Shown: positions 5,202 to 5,929 of the stretch, piece after piece
How the letters are laid out: the number at the start of each line of letters is the position of its first letter
Position numbering within the stretch: the stretch's first letter is position 1
NCBI GenBank assembly: GCA_018623785.1
Contig: JAAZVD010000104.1
Coordinates: forward strand, 1-5,929
Length of the DNA stretch: 5,929 nucleotides
Source: Bacteroidota bacterium
GTDB lineage: Bacteria > Bacteroidota > Rhodothermia > Rhodothermales > UBA10348
Reading direction: 5' to 3'
Position numbers and translations under genes: made by a program
Notes under the pieces: model-generated
Told to the model about the DNA's origin: nothing
Database searches by the model: none
Seen by the model: the letters and a program-made list of their open reading frames with translations, nothing else

Positions 5202-5929
5202 ATGTGGCTCCTTATCGACATCGGTAACAGTTCGTCCAAGGTGGGTTTGTATGACCCTACCTCCGGAACGGGTAGCATGCCGGGAGAAGTGGTGGATACT
5301 GCCCGCTTCGAGCACACTTCATTCCCGTCGGCGCAGCTCAAGGAGTTCATCGGGTCAACCCCTATTTCCCGCGCTGCAGCGGTTACCGTCGTGCCCCAGC
5401 AACGGGAGATCTGGTCCGACCTGGTTCGTCAGGTGGCCGGCGTGGACGTGCGCTTTTTTTCCCACACATCCGCTCTGCCCATTTCGTTGACCTACCGCAC
5501 CCCGGATACCATGGGGCATGACCGCATCGCAGCAGCGGTGGGCGCATGGACGCGGTATGGTATTCCTGGGGAGCAGGGTGTGCTCGTGCTTGATGCCGGT
5601 ACGGCCTTGAACATTGAGGTCGTCCGACCCGACGGGACCTATCCCGGTGGCGTCATTACCGCCGGACCAGCATTGGTTCGTGATGCACTGGGCGTATCCA
5701 CCGCCCAACTCCCGAAGGCGATGCTTGAATTACCACCCTCGCCCGTTGGTACGAGCACCGTGGAAGCCTTGCAGTCCGGTATTCTGTACGCTCTTCTGGA
5801 CGCAGCCGCGGGAATGGTAAACCGGATCCAGCGTCAGGAAGGGGTACCTTTTGCCGTGGTAACTACCGGAGGATGGGGAGCGTGGATGATTGAGCACCTA
5901 AGGGTGGATTGGATCCATGATCGTCACTT
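5202..5929 (+). CDS. coaX: Type III pantothenate kinase, 3'-truncated by window end
   Basis: The frame is open from the ATG at 5202 to the window end, giving 242 residues and 2 extra bases; the family is usually about 250-260 residues, so only a short tail is missing. The enzyme phosphorylates pantothenate, the committing step of coenzyme A synthesis, and belongs to the acetate and sugar kinase (ASKHA) fold. Visible motifs are DIGNSSSKVG (residues 6-15, phosphate-1 loop with D6); TPDTMGHDRIAA (100-111) with D107; LDAGTALNIEVV (130-141, phosphate-2 loop with D131); YPGGVITAGP (147-156); GTSTVEALQSG (183-193); and TTGGWG (221-226). The phosphate-2 loop reads DAGTALN where many homologues have D-GTATT, an apparent mild variation. 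The start codon is 2 bases after the birA stop and lacks a Shine-Dalgarno, which suggests translation by reinitiation from birA. Type III kinases need a monovalent cation and resist CoA feedback. Confidence 0.94.
   Translation, partial: MWLLIDIGNSSSKVGLYDPTSGTGSMPGEVVDTARFEHTSFPSAQLKEFIGSTPISRAAAVTVVPQQREIWSDLVRQVAGVDVRFFSHTSALPISLTYRTPDTMGHDRIAAAVGAWTRYGIPGEQGVLVLDAGTALNIEVVRPDGTYPGGVITAGPALVRDALGVSTAQLPKAMLELPPSPVGTSTVEALQSGILYALLDAAAGMVNRIQRQEGVPFAVVTTGGWGAWMIEHLRVDWIHDRH

Noticed and set aside
1..5929. Mobile elements, CRISPR arrays, tRNA or rRNA genes, riboswitches
   Set aside because: I saw no transposase or integrase motifs, no regularly spaced repeats, no tRNA-like cloverleaf ends and no recognised riboswitch core. 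Nearly all sequence is accounted for by housekeeping-type genes.

Overview
The window looks like ordinary chromosomal DNA from a moderately GC-rich member of the Bacteroidota/Rhodothermota group. Three lines of evidence suggest this. The enoyl-ACP reductase carries sequence blocks I associate with Bacteroidetes-type FabI, such as ISQSPTITTAG and VTMQNLFHDGGF. Almost none of the seven start codons has a Shine-Dalgarno sequence. A TAGATTTG box matching the Bacteroidetes -7 promoter consensus lies just before the biotin ligase gene. The lineage is an inference and the genus cannot be given.

Layout. Positions 1-2710 are all minus-strand genes. In transcription order they are an inositol-monophosphatase family phosphatase (2710-1856), enoyl-ACP reductase fabI (1791-964), a HAD-family phosphatase (917-186) and, at the window edge, the first 32 codons of a secreted protein (96-1), probably an M16-family zinc peptidase. 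Positions 2711-2838 form a divergent intergenic region. A plus-strand lipoprotein gene follows (2839-3642). It converges, with a 31-base gap, on a minus-strand gene for a secreted TPR protein (4315-3674). A second divergent region (4316-4482) holds short repeats and a candidate promoter. Last comes a plus-strand cofactor pair: biotin-protein ligase birA (4483-5199) and, two bases after its stop, type III pantothenate kinase coaX (5202 to the window end, truncated).

How the genes fit together. FabI completes each fatty-acid elongation cycle. BirA attaches biotin to the biotin carboxyl carrier of acetyl-CoA carboxylase, and CoaX commits pantothenate to coenzyme A. So the window holds three genes feeding fatty-acid and acyl-carrier metabolism, in two separate transcription units, plus two phosphatases and three envelope or secreted proteins. 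I found no mobile element, CRISPR array, tRNA, rRNA or defence system. Nothing here amounts to a clearly new biological system. The least explained items are the lipoprotein, the secreted TPR protein and the palindromic segments in the intergenic regions.
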